From Extensimonas perlucida (lineage in GTDB: Bacteria > Pseudomonadota > Gammaproteobacteria > Burkholderiales > Burkholderiaceae_C): a DNA stretch of 52,121 nucleotides. Position 1 is the stretch's first letter; each line of letters starts with the position of its first letter. The position numbers were made by a program, and so were the translations under genes. Location of the stretch: NCBI RefSeq assembly GCF_007655255.1, contig NZ_VMYE01000024.1, positions 1 to 52,121 on the forward strand, read 5' to 3'. The notes under the pieces are model-generated. The model did not search any database. It had not been told where the DNA came from and saw nothing but the letters and a program-made list of their open reading frames with translations. Below are positions 17,176-26,397 of the stretch, one piece after another.

Positions 17176-18076
17176 GGCGGGCCTCCTTGGTGTTCTCGTC
17201 GCCGTCCGGCTGCGGCAGATGCACGGCCGGGTCGAAGCGGTGAATCGCCGGCAGCAGCGACTGCGCGAGACCGCGGCCGCGCGTGACCAGGTACAGGACG
17301 GTCGTGTCCTCGGGCGTGCCGCGCGGGCCCAGCGCCTCGTGCTGGAAGGTGGCGGTGAGGAAATCGCCTTGCAGCACGCGCGGGTCGAGCGTGATCCAGC
17401 CGCCGCTGCCGTTGGTTAGGCGCACGGCAGTGACCCACTGGTCCTCCAGGCGCCACGACGCGAGTGCGACCGCGCGCACGGGCAGCGTTGGCATCAGTGT
17501 GTCCAGGTCGAGGTCGCGGGGCAGGTTGACCCGCATGACGCCCGGAAGCGGCTCGACGGTGCGCAGCGGTGCGTAGAGGTTCTGCGCGGCGAAGCGCGTC
17601 AGCACGACAGGGACCGGAGTTTCGCGCCGCGCGGTCCGCGCACCTGCTTGGCCCTGGGCGCGTGCCGGGGCCTCGGCACTGTCGGCCTGCTCGCCATAGC
17701 GTCCCGGTGCGCTGTCACCCTCGACGATGCGCACCGGCTCCAGCTCGGCTTCCCCGTCCTTGGGTGGTTCGGCTGCGATGTCCAGCAGGATCAGCGCGCC
17801 CGTGTCGGCGTCCTGCAGTTGCAACCGCGTGGGCTCGATCGGCTCGCTGGCGCGCAGGTACACCGCGCCCCCCGCACTCTGCACGCGCAGGCGTTCGCCC
17901 ACGCCCGCGGGCACGCCCACGCGCACGTTGCGGTCGATGAACACGATGCGTTCCTGACCGACCTTCAGCGGCACTGCCAGTGGCATGCGTTCCCAGCGCA
18001 GGATTTCCACTGCATGGGCGACGGGTGCCGCGGCCACGGCCAGTAGCCCCAGCAGCGCGAGTACAGGGTGCTTCAT
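17165..18076 (-). CDS. Conjugation protein, TIGR03749 family (TraK-like)
   Basis: Exported protein of 303 residues with a signal peptide (about 1-22, ending APVAHAVE) and a beta-rich mature region (EILRWERMPLAVPLKVGQER, IDRNVRVGVPAGV). It sits between the TIGR03746 and TIGR03752 genes, the position of TraK/VirB9-like secretin partners in F-type systems. It overlaps the gene upstream as ATGA and the next by 11 bp. Confidence 0.87.
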   Translation of the reverse strand: MKHPVLALLGLLAVAAAPVAHAVEILRWERMPLAVPLKVGQERIVFIDRNVRVGVPAGVGERLRVQSAGGAVYLRASEPIEPTRLQLQDADTGALILLDIAAEPPKDGEAELEPVRIVEGDSAPGRYGEQADSAEAPARAQGQAGARTARRETPVPVVLTRFAAQNLYAPLRTVEPLPGVMRVNLPRDLDLDTLMPTLPVRAVALASWRLEDQWVTAVRLTNGSGGWITLDPRVLQGDFLTATFQHEALGPRGTPEDTTVLYLVTRGRGLAQSLLPAIHRFDPAVHLPQPDGDENTKEARHAQ

Positions 18077-18765
18077 GGGGTGTTTCCTCCTTGAGGCGCT
18101 TGCGGAGACAGGCCACTCGGCGCCGGGCGCGTCGGCTCCGGTGCACTGATGCGCTGGGGCGCGCCGTCGTAGCAGTCCAGCGCCAGGCCGAACGGGTTAC
18201 GGGCGGGATCGACGTCCACCCGCGTGACCTTGATCGGATAGCGCACCAGGGCGCGCTTGACCTGCTCGGCGCCGTAGTACTCGTCCGCCGTGATGTCCAG
18301 CGTCACCACCCAGTCGCGATCGGACACGGTGCGCACGCGCGCCGTGGGGTCGTCGCCATAGCCGCGGCCGGGAATCTCGTAGATGCCGCGCACGCGCTGA
18401 CGCAGCTCGCCCGTGGAGCGGCGGTAGTCATAGTCCGCCCGCAGGAAGGCCTGGCAGGACGGGGTGAGGTACGGCGAGAGCGTGTGGAGGTTGCGCGAGT
18501 AGTCTTCCTCGCCATTGGTTGGCCAGCGGTTCAGCGTCTGGAACACGTAGAACGTGAACGCATAGACCGATTCGGGCGGCACTTCCCACCACTTGCGGGT
18601 ACTGCCAGAGCGCAGGTCGGGCGGGACGTGGATGGTCAGGTCGCGCGGCGCGCTCCACCAGCCGCCGCCCATGACCAGGGCGACGACGACCAGCGCGCCC
18701 GCGGCCAGCCGCAAGGTCTTGATGTGCGCCTGCAGGTGGGTGATCTCGTTTTTGAAGCGGCTCAT
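18073..18765 (-). CDS. Conjugation protein, TIGR03746 family (TraE/VirB8-like)
   Basis: A 230-residue bitopic inner-membrane protein with one helix (about 20-38, LAAGALVVVALVMGGGWW) and a periplasmic domain (DLTIHVPPDLRSG, WEVPPESVYAFTFYVFQTLN). Size and topology resemble TraE/VirB8 assembly factors. The start at 18765 forms an ATGA overlap with the stop of the TIGR03750 gene; an open frame extending upstream is read through that gene and is rejected. Confidence 0.87.
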   Translation of the reverse strand: MSRFKNEITHLQAHIKTLRLAAGALVVVALVMGGGWWSAPRDLTIHVPPDLRSGSTRKWWEVPPESVYAFTFYVFQTLNRWPTNGEEDYSRNLHTLSPYLTPSCQAFLRADYDYRRSTGELRQRVRGIYEIPGRGYGDDPTARVRTVSDRDWVVTLDITADEYYGAEQVKRALVRYPIKVTRVDVDPARNPFGLALDCYDGAPQRISAPEPTRPAPSGLSPQAPQGGNTP

Positions 18766-19160
18766 CGCATGCTCCTGCGGGTGGACCAGAAGCCCGAGCG
18801 CGAGATCAGCACATGGCCACCCACCCAGCCGGCCATCAGCGGATGGCGCGTGGCGATGCGCCATTGCAGTTGCCGATACAGCCAGGTGTCGGGACGCCCA
18901 CGCTTGAGGCGGCGCAGGATGCCGCCGCCGATGAAGACGCCGAGCGCCACGCCCAGGACGACGAAGGTCGGCGCCAGCGCGATCGTGCGGAACACCCAGG
19001 ACAGCGGCGCGCCGACCAGCAGGCCGGCGGCACCGGACAGGCCGCAGCAAATCCAGAGTTCGTCAGCGGTGAGGCCGCGCACCACAACGGGATGGCGGTT
19101 GAGCCGGTGCGGAAGGAAGGTGACCGTTCCGTCCGCACGGACGTGCTGCTGCTCGGACAT
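18762..19160 (-). CDS. Conjugation protein, TIGR03750 family (TraL-like)
   Basis: A 132-residue inner-membrane protein. A short hydrophilic N-terminus (FLPHRLNRHPVVVRGLTADE) precedes two adjacent membrane helices (about 36-75) and a basic C-terminus with DTWLYRQLQWR. This matches TIGR03750, the GI counterpart of TraL/VirB3. The start at 19160 is selected over a longer open frame because the family begins with this hydrophilic stretch. Confidence 0.85.
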   Translation of the reverse strand: MSEQQHVRADGTVTFLPHRLNRHPVVVRGLTADELWICCGLSGAAGLLVGAPLSWVFRTIALAPTFVVLGVALGVFIGGGILRRLKRGRPDTWLYRQLQWRIATRHPLMAGWVGGHVLISRSGFWSTRRSMR

Positions 19161-19171
19161 ACCGGCCTCGC

Positions 19172-19531
19172 TTACAGGATGCCGGTGGCTTCGGTGAGCA
19201 GCCAGATGCCGATCACAAGCAGCACGGCGCCGATAGCGACCGTGAGGCCGAACTGGCCCCACGTCTTGCGGCCGGTGTGGATCTCCGCGTAGGTCCCGTA
19301 GGCGTGGTAGCAGACGCCGATGAACATCGACGCCACCACCAGCAGGGCCACGAGCATGATGATGTCGTAGCCGTAGTTGCGGATCGTCTCCATGATGCCG
19401 TTGCCGGTGCCGCGCGTGGGGTTCTCCAATTGCGGCAGACCTTGCGCGAACGACAGCGCCGGCAGCGCGGCGGCGCCCAGGGCCACGGCGGCGCGCTGGG
19501 CAAAACGGGAAGTGAGGTTGCGGTTGTGCAT
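19172..19531 (-). CDS. Pilin-like conjugation protein, TIGR03745 family
   Basis: A 119-residue protein with a signal peptide (about 1-29, ending ALSFAQG) and two membrane helices (about 54-74 and 93-112) separated by a short basic loop, the pattern of TraA/VirB2-like pilins. It lies between TIGR03758 and TIGR03750, where the pilin-like subunit of this ICE family is found. The pilin role is inferred from topology and position. Confidence 0.85.
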   Translation of the reverse strand: MHNRNLTSRFAQRAAVALGAAALPALSFAQGLPQLENPTRGTGNGIMETIRNYGYDIIMLVALLVVASMFIGVCYHAYGTYAEIHTGRKTWGQFGLTVAIGAVLLVIGIWLLTEATGIL

Positions 19532-19547
19532 GGTCGGGCCTTTCAGG

Positions 19548-19781
19548 TCAGGACAGAAGGAAGAAACTCAGGACGAGGTACATCGCGACGAAGCGGATGC
19601 AGACGCCGAGGAACTGGCGCTGGTTGAGGCGGCTCTCGGACCACCCCACGTAGGCCGTTCGGATGGCCCAGACGCCCCACACGAGCAGGACCGCGAACAC
19701 GACGCCGACCAGAACGGTCGCCATCGCGGAAGGCGCGATACCGCTGTTGGCTTGAAATGCCGAGACCTGGGCGCCGTTCAT
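19548..19781 (-). CDS. Conjugation protein, TIGR03758 family
   Basis: A 77-residue protein with two membrane helices (about 20-43 and 57-76) and a hydrophilic loop with WSESRLNQRQFLGVC. It is one of the small, position-conserved membrane proteins of the GI secretion system, possibly a second pilin-like or pilus-base subunit. Its ATG overlaps the stop of the RAQPRD gene by 4 bp. Confidence 0.82.
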   Translation of the reverse strand: MNGAQVSAFQANSGIAPSAMATVLVGVVFAVLLVWGVWAIRTAYVGWSESRLNQRQFLGVCIRFVAMYLVLSFFLLS

Positions 19782-20161
19782 TGCTTGCCCTCCGCAGTCG
19801 TCGCCGGCAGCGGCTCGGTCGCCCGTTCGGTGCGGTATTCGCCGGCCAGTTCGGAGGGGGCGCGCGGTTGAGCGCGCGATGGCGTCAGGTGAAATTGGAT
19901 GCCGGCGCGCACGCGCGCCAAGTCAGCCTGGAGCCGCGGGTAATCGAAGTGGTAGCGCTCGCCCGGTGTGATGGGGGTATGCGCGGCGCTGTCCGCGACG
20001 GTGCGTTCCAGCGCGTCGAGCTGGCGCAGCGCGGCGACCAACTCCTGGCGCTGCGCCGGGGACTCGGCCAAGGCCATCGGGGACCGGCCCAGCACGAGGG
20101 CCGTCACGAGAAAAGTGGGCACGCCGCGATGCGCGGCGCGCAGCCAGATCGAAGCCAACAT
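19778..20161 (-). CDS. RAQPRD-family ICE protein
   Basis: A 127-residue exported protein with a signal peptide (about 1-32), a helical region (QRQELVAALRQLDALERTV) and the family hallmark motif, here SRAQPRA instead of RAQPRD, near residue 95. RAQPRD proteins are found only in conjugation operons of this ICE class and are thought to be periplasmic. A 98-bp gap upstream makes this the first gene after a small break in the operon. Confidence 0.85.
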   Translation of the reverse strand: MLASIWLRAAHRGVPTFLVTALVLGRSPMALAESPAQRQELVAALRQLDALERTVADSAAHTPITPGERYHFDYPRLQADLARVRAGIQFHLTPSRAQPRAPSELAGEYRTERATEPLPATTAEGKQ

Positions 20162-20259
20162 CGCGCCATTCCTGTGTGATCAGCAATGGGTTGATCGTGG
20201 AGATCAGGGCTGTTTCAGGCCGCAAACAATAGGAACCCGGAAGCGACCGGATTGATGGC

Positions 20260-21009
20260 CTAGAGGTACTTTTTGAAGCTGCCCGCGGTCAGGCTCACGG
20301 CCAGTCCCAGCAAGGCTGCGCTGGGCAGCAGGATCAGCAGCGGATGCACCGAGATCGGCAGCGCGAGGTAGGTGATCCAGGGCAGCACGGCCAGCGGCAT
20401 CAGGCTCGCTTTCGCGCGGTGGTAGATGAAGCCGGATTCCCGGCCCGCGCCGAACCGCCGCACGTCCCGCCGCACCAGGCCGTCGATCAGGCCGACGAAT
20501 GCCGCAGTGAGGATCAGCGGCAGCGTGAGCACCAGGACCAGCAGGCGCACGAGGAACGTGAGCGTCGTGAAGGCCGCGGCGATCAGGTAGCTCTCGGCCC
20601 AGACATAGGCCTGGCTGATGTAATAGCGGAAGTTGCGCGTCGGCTCGCGGCTGGGCGCACGGGCGCGCTCGGCGGTCTGGCTCATGCGCTCCAGCAACCC
20701 CGAGCGCACGAACACCCACCCGTACCCGGTATCCACCAGCTCGTGCGCCGTGCGCCCGGGCTCCTGCACCACCACGCTGCGCGTGAAGTGGTTCGACAGG
20801 TGCCCGAGTTCGTACTGCAGCATCTGCTGGGAGTGGCGCCAGCCCTGGTCCTTCCAGAACAGGTGCATGCCGACGCACTCCACCACGATCGAGAACAGCA
20901 GCGAACCGATCAGCACCCCGAGCAGCCTGAACGGCAAGGTGATGGTGCCGACGATCAGCCCCTGGCGCTGGTTCTGCTCCCGCTGCGCGGTCGAGGCGGC
21001 ATCCTTCAT
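20260..21009 (-). CDS. Conjugation membrane protein, TIGR03747 family
   Basis: A 249-residue inner-membrane protein. One helix lies near 18-48 (LIVGTITLPFRLLGVLIGSLL), a cytoplasmic or periplasmic middle part has GWRHSQQMLQYELGHLS, and further helices lie near 140-170 and 205-243. This is the TIGR03747 family, always next to traD and possibly its partner. Its start overlaps the traD stop by 4 bp. Confidence 0.85.
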   Translation of the reverse strand: MKDAASTAQREQNQRQGLIVGTITLPFRLLGVLIGSLLFSIVVECVGMHLFWKDQGWRHSQQMLQYELGHLSNHFTRSVVVQEPGRTAHELVDTGYGWVFVRSGLLERMSQTAERARAPSREPTRNFRYYISQAYVWAESYLIAAAFTTLTFLVRLLVLVLTLPLILTAAFVGLIDGLVRRDVRRFGAGRESGFIYHRAKASLMPLAVLPWITYLALPISVHPLLILLPSAALLGLAVSLTAGSFKKYL

Positions 21010-23195
21010 GGTGCGGCCTCGCCGGTGCTGTCGTCGGCGCCGGTGGCCACCGCGTCAGGCTCGGCCGGAGCGGCGTCATCCAGCAGGTCGTCGGGCAAGG
21101 CAGCCTCCTGCAAGGCTGGGGAACTGGTGAACTCCCACCATTGCGTGGCCTCGCTGTAGCTCTGACGCATGTACCCAGCCAGTTGCTGCAAGTCCGCCGG
21201 CATCACTTCATCGGGGTCAGGCGCTGGCAGTGGCATCCGGACCTTCCAGAGCTGACCACCCTGCAGCAGCGCGAAGCATTGGCCTTTGGGCAGGCCGACG
21301 ACGTGGGATGGCTCGATCATCGGCACGCTCGACATGCTGATGCGGTCTTGCGTGTTGCTGGTGAAGTCCGTCGTCCCGCGGATGTCCGAGGCATCGGTCG
21401 CGCCGGAGACGATGGTGGTGGTATAGACCTCCACCTTGGGCAATTGACGGGTCAACAATTCCGCGGTGGCGGTTTCCCGAACCCGCAGCATGAACAGGTT
21501 GTTGAAGTTGCCGATCACCTGGCCGGCCTTCGCGCGGTTGCCGATGCGGGCCTCGATGTCCGAGAGCGTCTGCGTATACGCGGTCACCTGCAGCCCGGCA
21601 CCGCCGCCCTTGTTGATAAGGGGGATGAACTCGTCGCCCATCAGTTCGTTGAACTCGTCGGCATGGACGTTGATGGGAATGCGCGTGCCAGCCGAGGCAC
21701 CCGGCAGGCCGTCGTCGATCCCGTGCTTGTAGATGTGCCCGGCTACCGACACCAGGTCGGAGAACATGGAGTTGCCGACCGCCGCGGCGACTTCAGCATC
21801 CGACAGCGCATCCAGGCCGACATAGACCACGGCGCGCTTCCTGATGACTTGCATCCAGTCGAAGATCGGGCGCGCGTCAGACAGGTCGGAGTAATTCGGC
21901 GCCAGGAGTTGGGCGATCTTGCCGCTGGTGAGCTTTTCCAGCAGCGGCAGCAGCGATGCAACGATCTTGTCGAAGTAGGTCTTGTCGTAGCGCACCGCCG
22001 AGCGCAGGCCATCGAGCACAGGGTCGTAGTTGCGCGCCTGGGAGAGGTATTGCTCCAGCGCCACCACACGCTTCTCGCGCCCGATCATGTTCCTTGGGAT
22101 GTTCTTCTCGTTGAGCTTGGCCTCGATCTGGACGATCACCTCCCAGGTCTTGGGCTCGGTCTTGGCGAAGTAGTGTTGGGCGTACTCCATGAACAGCGCG
22201 TCGATGTTGATTACGTGCCGCTGGATCAGCATGTAGTCCGGGCGCTGCCCCAGTTCCACCAATGCGCGCGCAATGATGTTGACGAAGCGCCATGCGAACT
22301 CGCGGAACGCTGCACTGTTGCCCTCGCCGGAGAGTTGCCCGGCAATGCGCGTGGCGACTTCACTGATGCGTCCGAAGCGCCCCACCGCGTTGTAGCGTGC
22401 AGAGAACTCGGGCCAGCCGAGGTGAAAGACGTAGAACTCGCCCTCGCGACCCGCTCGCTTGGCTTCGACGTACATGCGTTTCAAGAGATCCGCGTCGCCC
22501 TTGGGGTCGATGACGATCACGACCTCATGCTCACCGTCTGCATTCGTGCGACTGATGTCCTGGGTGACGAACAACTCGGCCAGCCGCGTCTTCCCCACGC
22601 GCGTGGTGCCCAGCACCAGCGAATGGCCGACGCGCTCACCCAGTGGCAGGCTGACGTCGACCTCGTCGGGTTCGATGCCGTGCAATCGCGGCAGGCCGCC
22701 TACCGGTGGCAGTGGCCGCACGGGGTTGAATGACACATCCCAGCCCGTGAGCCGTACGAGGCGAGACAGTGGAAACGGTGCGAACTCCAGCCGCTCCTCC
22801 AGGCGTCGCGCCAGCCGGTATGCCGGTGTTGGCTCGACGTAGCGGCGAAATTCCGGCCGGTACGTCTGCATCAGCCTGTGGGTGTGCTTCTGTTCCCACA
22901 GGAAACCGCGCCCCACGAACAGGCGCTGCTGGCTGACCGGCACGTCCCTGCTCGTCATCACGTAGCGCGGCAGGCGCCGGATGTTGCGGCGGTAGCGCAG
23001 GATCACCCGCGCATCGCGGTAGCGGATCGCGCCATAGGCGCCGAACGCCAGTGCGGCACCGACGCCCATGGCTGGGCTCAGCGCGAGCGACCACGGGGCC
23101 ACCAGGGACAGAAACGCGGCGCCCGCACATGCCGCGACGGTGTATAGCTCCACCGCTGGGCGCAACAGGACTTCGACGGGCTGTTTCCCCGACAT
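21006..23195 (-). CDS. traD: Type IV coupling protein TraD (TIGR03743 family)
   Basis: A 729-residue VirD4/TraD-class ATPase that delivers the relaxase-bound strand to the channel. Two membrane helices lie at about 15-60. Walker A GTTRVGKT is at 196-203, and the Walker B region EVVIVIDPKGDADLLKRM follows. The later conserved segments include INVHADEFNELMGDEFIPL and QTLSDIEARIGNRAKAGQV. Length and motifs match the SXT/GI TraD family. It is separated from the TIGR03765 gene by 4 bp. Confidence 0.94.
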   Translation of the reverse strand: MSGKQPVEVLLRPAVELYTVAACAGAAFLSLVAPWSLALSPAMGVGAALAFGAYGAIRYRDARVILRYRRNIRRLPRYVMTSRDVPVSQQRLFVGRGFLWEQKHTHRLMQTYRPEFRRYVEPTPAYRLARRLEERLEFAPFPLSRLVRLTGWDVSFNPVRPLPPVGGLPRLHGIEPDEVDVSLPLGERVGHSLVLGTTRVGKTRLAELFVTQDISRTNADGEHEVVIVIDPKGDADLLKRMYVEAKRAGREGEFYVFHLGWPEFSARYNAVGRFGRISEVATRIAGQLSGEGNSAAFREFAWRFVNIIARALVELGQRPDYMLIQRHVINIDALFMEYAQHYFAKTEPKTWEVIVQIEAKLNEKNIPRNMIGREKRVVALEQYLSQARNYDPVLDGLRSAVRYDKTYFDKIVASLLPLLEKLTSGKIAQLLAPNYSDLSDARPIFDWMQVIRKRAVVYVGLDALSDAEVAAAVGNSMFSDLVSVAGHIYKHGIDDGLPGASAGTRIPINVHADEFNELMGDEFIPLINKGGGAGLQVTAYTQTLSDIEARIGNRAKAGQVIGNFNNLFMLRVRETATAELLTRQLPKVEVYTTTIVSGATDASDIRGTTDFTSNTQDRISMSSVPMIEPSHVVGLPKGQCFALLQGGQLWKVRMPLPAPDPDEVMPADLQQLAGYMRQSYSEATQWWEFTSSPALQEAALPDDLLDDAAPAEPDAVATGADDSTGEAAP

Positions 23196-23199
23196 GGCC

Positions 23200-23739
23200 T
23201 CATTGCTCGATGCCGGTCGCCGTGATCAGCGCCGGGTAGTGCCGCAGGCCCAGGCGTTCGGCCAGATCATCGCCGGCCACGGGGGCCATCGGCACGCCAG
23301 GCGCCAGTGCGCGCAACCGCGCCAAAGCCTGCGCGGTCTCGACATTGACCACCAGGCCGACCGCGCCGCGGTCGTGCAGCGACGCCGCGTGACGGCGCAG
23401 CCAGGCTTGCGAGGTCTCATCGTCGCCGATGACCACGAAAGGCCGCAGGCCCGGTGCCTCGATCACGCGCCGCGCGACGAAGCCGGGCATCAGCTTCGCG
23501 CTGCGTACCGGCAGCATCGCTGCCTCGTCAGCGGGGGTGGCGGGAATCTGCGGCGTCGGAATGGGAGGCCGCAACGCGCTGTTGGCGCGTGGCTGCAGGT
23601 TAAGCGCTTCGTAGTACGGCAGCGCCGACGCGCCGCCGCGGTCCTCGACCACGATCAGCGGTTCGGCGGCATGCGCGACCAACGGCAGCGCCGCCAGCAG
23701 CGCGAGCAGGCCCCGCAGGGTCCAGAGCGGTTTCGTCAT
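23200..23739 (-). CDS. ICE conjugation protein, TIGR03765 family
   Basis: A 179-residue exported protein with a signal peptide (about 1-24, ending PLVAHAAE) and a mature domain with PLIVVEDRGGASALPYYEAL and LRPFVVIGDDETSQAWLRR. It belongs to the TIGR03765 family (PFL_4695-like), of unknown role, located directly upstream of traD in this ICE class. Its start overlaps the stop of the transglycosylase gene by 4 bp. Confidence 0.85.
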   Translation of the reverse strand: MTKPLWTLRGLLALLAALPLVAHAAEPLIVVEDRGGASALPYYEALNLQPRANSALRPPIPTPQIPATPADEAAMLPVRSAKLMPGFVARRVIEAPGLRPFVVIGDDETSQAWLRRHAASLHDRGAVGLVVNVETAQALARLRALAPGVPMAPVAGDDLAERLGLRHYPALITATGIEQ

Positions 23740-24326
23740 GGGGTCGACTCCTGACGCACGGCTCGCGCCGTGGCGATTGAGTGCGTGCCCTGCACGCGGG
23801 CGAGGTGTCGGGATACGCTGCGTCGATAGCGGGCGGCAGGCTCACCGCCCGCGGGCCGGTGGTAGCGGCCCATGGCCAGCAGCCAGTCTTCACCGGGGGT
23901 GTACTGCTCCTTGAGGATCTCGGCGGCGCTGGCGAGATTGCGGTACGGGTCCAACAAGTCGCAGGCATGGGTGTAGCGGTGCGGGTGGTAGCCCAGGTTG
24001 ATCTGGCCCAGGCCCGCGTCGATGCGCGTGGGTGGCGTAGATCGCATCGCCTGCTGCAAACCGGCGCAGGCATCGGCACGGGTGGCGAAGCGCCGCGACT
24101 GGCCGGCGACATTCAGGGTCCACGGCCATGGGACGATGCGTCCATTGCGTCGCATGCCGCTCTCCTGCAAGGCCACGGCGTAGAGCACCGTCGAGGGAAT
24201 GCCCGCGCGCTGTGCGGCAAGCTGGTAGGCCGGTGGCGGAACCTCCTGGGCATGGGCGGCGCAGGCGAACAGGCCCGCAGTGAGCGCCAGTGCGCGCAGC
24301 AGCGCCGTTACGGCTGGCGTTGCCAT
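23736..24326 (-). CDS. Soluble lytic transglycosylase (SLT domain)
   Basis: A 196-residue exported muramidase that should open the peptidoglycan for channel assembly. The signal peptide (about 1-26, ending CAAHAQE) is followed by an SLT domain with catalytic Glu in VALQESGM (near residue 56), then DAGLGQINLGYH and LLAMGRYHRP. The ATG at 24326 is used because the signal peptide starts there; it overlaps the TIGR03759 gene by 19 bp. Confidence 0.9.
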   Translation of the reverse strand: MATPAVTALLRALALTAGLFACAAHAQEVPPPAYQLAAQRAGIPSTVLYAVALQESGMRRNGRIVPWPWTLNVAGQSRRFATRADACAGLQQAMRSTPPTRIDAGLGQINLGYHPHRYTHACDLLDPYRNLASAAEILKEQYTPGEDWLLAMGRYHRPAGGEPAARYRRSVSRHLARVQGTHSIATARAVRQESTP

Positions 24327-25033
24327 TGGCCGTTCACTTCGCGCACAACCGCAGGCAAATCGCCGGGCAGGCTCAGCGACAGCCAGCGGCCGCCGTCGTG
24401 GTTGAGCGTGATGCCGCCGCTGCGCACCCGGGCCGGGTCGATCTGGGCGCGCTTGGCCCAGTCGCGGATGCGCGCATCGTCCTGGCGGCTGCCGACCATG
24501 TAAAGGTCGAACTCGGCACCCGAGGATTGCAGGCGTTGGACGAGTTGCCCGCAAGCCGCGCAGCCGTCCTTGATGAACACTGCCGTGCGACCGCTGCCCC
24601 GCGCAGCGGCGGCGCCTGGCCTCTCGTCAGACAGGTTCACCCGCTGCATGCCGGGGTTCAGGCGCTGCCAGGCCTCGTCGTAGGCGCGCTGGTACGCGAG
24701 CAGCTTCTCCACGCGGCGCGCTTCGACTTGCACCTGCAGCTCTGCGTAGCGCCGCCGTTCTTCGTCGGTGCGCGCCTCGATGCCCAGGGCGGACAGCGGG
24801 TCCAGATTTGGCGAGTAGATGCCCAGCGGCCCATCCATCAAGTCGCGATAGCGCGCCCATTCCTGCGGTTGCAGGCCCCATTCGCCTGCCACCCGGTCGT
24901 CCAGGATGCGGGCGGCCAGCGGGCGCTCCTGGCTCTGCGCATTGCGGGCGGGGGTCGTGGCGGGCTGCTGCGCCCAGGCGGGCAACTGCATGGAGCCCAG
25001 CAGGAACGCGTACAGGATGATCGACGGCTTCAT
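24308..25033 (-). CDS. ICE conjugation protein, TIGR03759 family
   Basis: A 241-residue exported protein with a signal peptide (about 1-21, ending LPAWAQQ). A charged region follows (EWGLQPQEWARYRDLMDGPL), then a C-terminal domain with a thioredoxin-like pair in FIKDGCAACGQLVQRLQ. This is the TIGR03759 family. The CAAC motif suggests a redox role together with the DsbA-like protein at 11655-12419, which is my inference. Confidence 0.85.
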   Translation of the reverse strand: MKPSIILYAFLLGSMQLPAWAQQPATTPARNAQSQERPLAARILDDRVAGEWGLQPQEWARYRDLMDGPLGIYSPNLDPLSALGIEARTDEERRRYAELQVQVEARRVEKLLAYQRAYDEAWQRLNPGMQRVNLSDERPGAAAARGSGRTAVFIKDGCAACGQLVQRLQSSGAEFDLYMVGSRQDDARIRDWAKRAQIDPARVRSGGITLNHDGGRWLSLSLPGDLPAVVREVNGQWQRQP

Positions 25034-25047
25034 GTGGTGGGCTCCGG

Positions 25048-25692
25048 TCAAGGAATCGCCACGCGACGGGTCTGGTCGCCGGCCTGGAACACCGCGGCAT
25101 TGCCCTCGATCGCCTGCAGGCGCCACGGACCCAGCGCATCACCCGGCAGCAGCACCTGGAGCTGATCGGGCGTGAAATCTCCGGCACTCGGGGCGACGGA
25201 CACGCTGCGCTGACCCGCGCGCAGCTCAGCGCCGACGACACGAAATGGCAGCGGCGGCGGTTCGGACTTGGCGGTGGCCGGTTGGCTCGGGGTGCGCCGC
25301 TGGGTAGGCGCCGCTGCACGCGCAGTCGCTTGGCGCACCTTGATCTGCTCGACTTCGGTACGCAGCGCCTGAACGTCCTCGGCGGTGGCATAGCCACCCA
25401 GCGCCTGTTCGGCTTGAACGATGCGCGCCTCCATTGCCTGCCGAGCGTCTTGCAGGCCTGCGGCGGTGGCGGCTGCGGGCTGCTGCTGCAAGGCCCGCGT
25501 GGTCTCGGCCAGCCCGGTCACCTGGGCTTCGAGGCGCTGCAACCGGACATCGAGCTGCTGCTGGTCGGCCTGATCGGTCATCGTCTGGTGGCCCAGGATC
25601 GCGAAGACACTGAGACCCAGCAGCCAAAGCCAGAGCAGGCTTTGCAACACCACGGCGGCGGTCGGGCGCCGGAGCGGCTGTGCCGCGTTCAT
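25048..25692 (-). CDS. Conserved ICE protein, PilP-like membrane-anchored
   Basis: A 214-residue protein with one N-terminal membrane helix (about 13-33), a coiled coil (about 45-118, QQLDVRLQRLEAQVTGL and onward), a Pro-rich linker and a C-terminal beta-rich domain (FRVVGAELRAGQRSVSVAP). The layout is like pilus-assembly alignment proteins. It lies between the PilL-like and TIGR03759 genes and overlaps the former by 4 bp. I know it only as a conserved hypothetical of this operon. Confidence 0.65.
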   Translation of the reverse strand: MNAAQPLRRPTAAVVLQSLLWLWLLGLSVFAILGHQTMTDQADQQQLDVRLQRLEAQVTGLAETTRALQQQPAAATAAGLQDARQAMEARIVQAEQALGGYATAEDVQALRTEVEQIKVRQATARAAAPTQRRTPSQPATAKSEPPPLPFRVVGAELRAGQRSVSVAPSAGDFTPDQLQVLLPGDALGPWRLQAIEGNAAVFQAGDQTRRVAIP

Positions 25693-26255
25693 GGCTGGCC
25701 TCCCGCAAAGGGGAACGTCTGCACGGCCTCGGCAGCAGGCGGCTCGGACACCGGCTCGGCACCGGTGTCGCGACCAGGCCGCTCGAAGCAGACCTGCCGC
25801 GTCCGGTCATCGGCGTGCAGTTCCCAAGCCGGACCGGCCAGGGTGAGCAGTGCATCGCGCAAGGTCATGGGGCCGAGATGCAAGTGCGCCGCCGGCAGCG
25901 GCAGCGCGTACAGCTCGATCACCGCATGCGGGGTCTCGCAAAGCTGGTAGCCGCTGCGTTTGAGCACATGCCGCAGCCCGTCGCCGACCGTGGCGCGGAC
26001 CTCCTCGGGCATGGACACGTCGATGGTCTGCACCAGCAGATCGCGCTGCGCCGCCATCGGCGCCAGCTCCACCAGGGTGTAGCGGCCATAGCGCACGACG
26101 GGAATGAACTCGGGCGGTGCAGCCTCGGGCGCGGGTGGGACGTCCTCGACGGTGCTGGCGGCCAGCGGCGGTGGCGTGGTCGCGCAGCCGCTGGCCAAGG
26201 CTGCGGCCAGGAGGCTGGTACCGACCAGACACCGGGATACATGGATTGCAGGCAT
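25689..26255 (-). CDS. PilL N-terminal-type lipoprotein, TIGR03748 family
   Basis: A 188-residue lipoprotein with lipobox LASGC-AT near residue 24 and a conserved domain (FIPVVRYGRYTLVELAP, HVLKRSGYQLC, HLGPMTLRDALLTLAGPAW). This domain resembles the secretin N-terminal (TonB short) region of PilL proteins. It is the first gene of the conjugation operon that runs to 11655. Its promoter must share the 168-bp divergent gap with arsR. Confidence 0.87.
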   Translation of the reverse strand: MPAIHVSRCLVGTSLLAAALASGCATTPPPLAASTVEDVPPAPEAAPPEFIPVVRYGRYTLVELAPMAAQRDLLVQTIDVSMPEEVRATVGDGLRHVLKRSGYQLCETPHAVIELYALPLPAAHLHLGPMTLRDALLTLAGPAWELHADDRTRQVCFERPGRDTGAEPVSEPPAAEAVQTFPFAGGQP

Positions 26256-26397
26256 GGCATCGGCTCTTCTGTTGCGATGCCGATACCTTGGCTGCGCGCG
26301 GCTGCGCGGTCAGTCAGAAATGCGAACTGGGGGGTGCCCGCTTTTGCAGTCCAACACATAGCGCAACCCGCAAATCCAACTGTGGTTTGCACATTAA

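Noticed and set aside
21141-22733. A 530-codon plus-strand frame opposite traD
   Set aside because: The traD frame carries Walker motifs and family-wide conservation; the antisense product matches nothing and is compositionally a mirror of traD.
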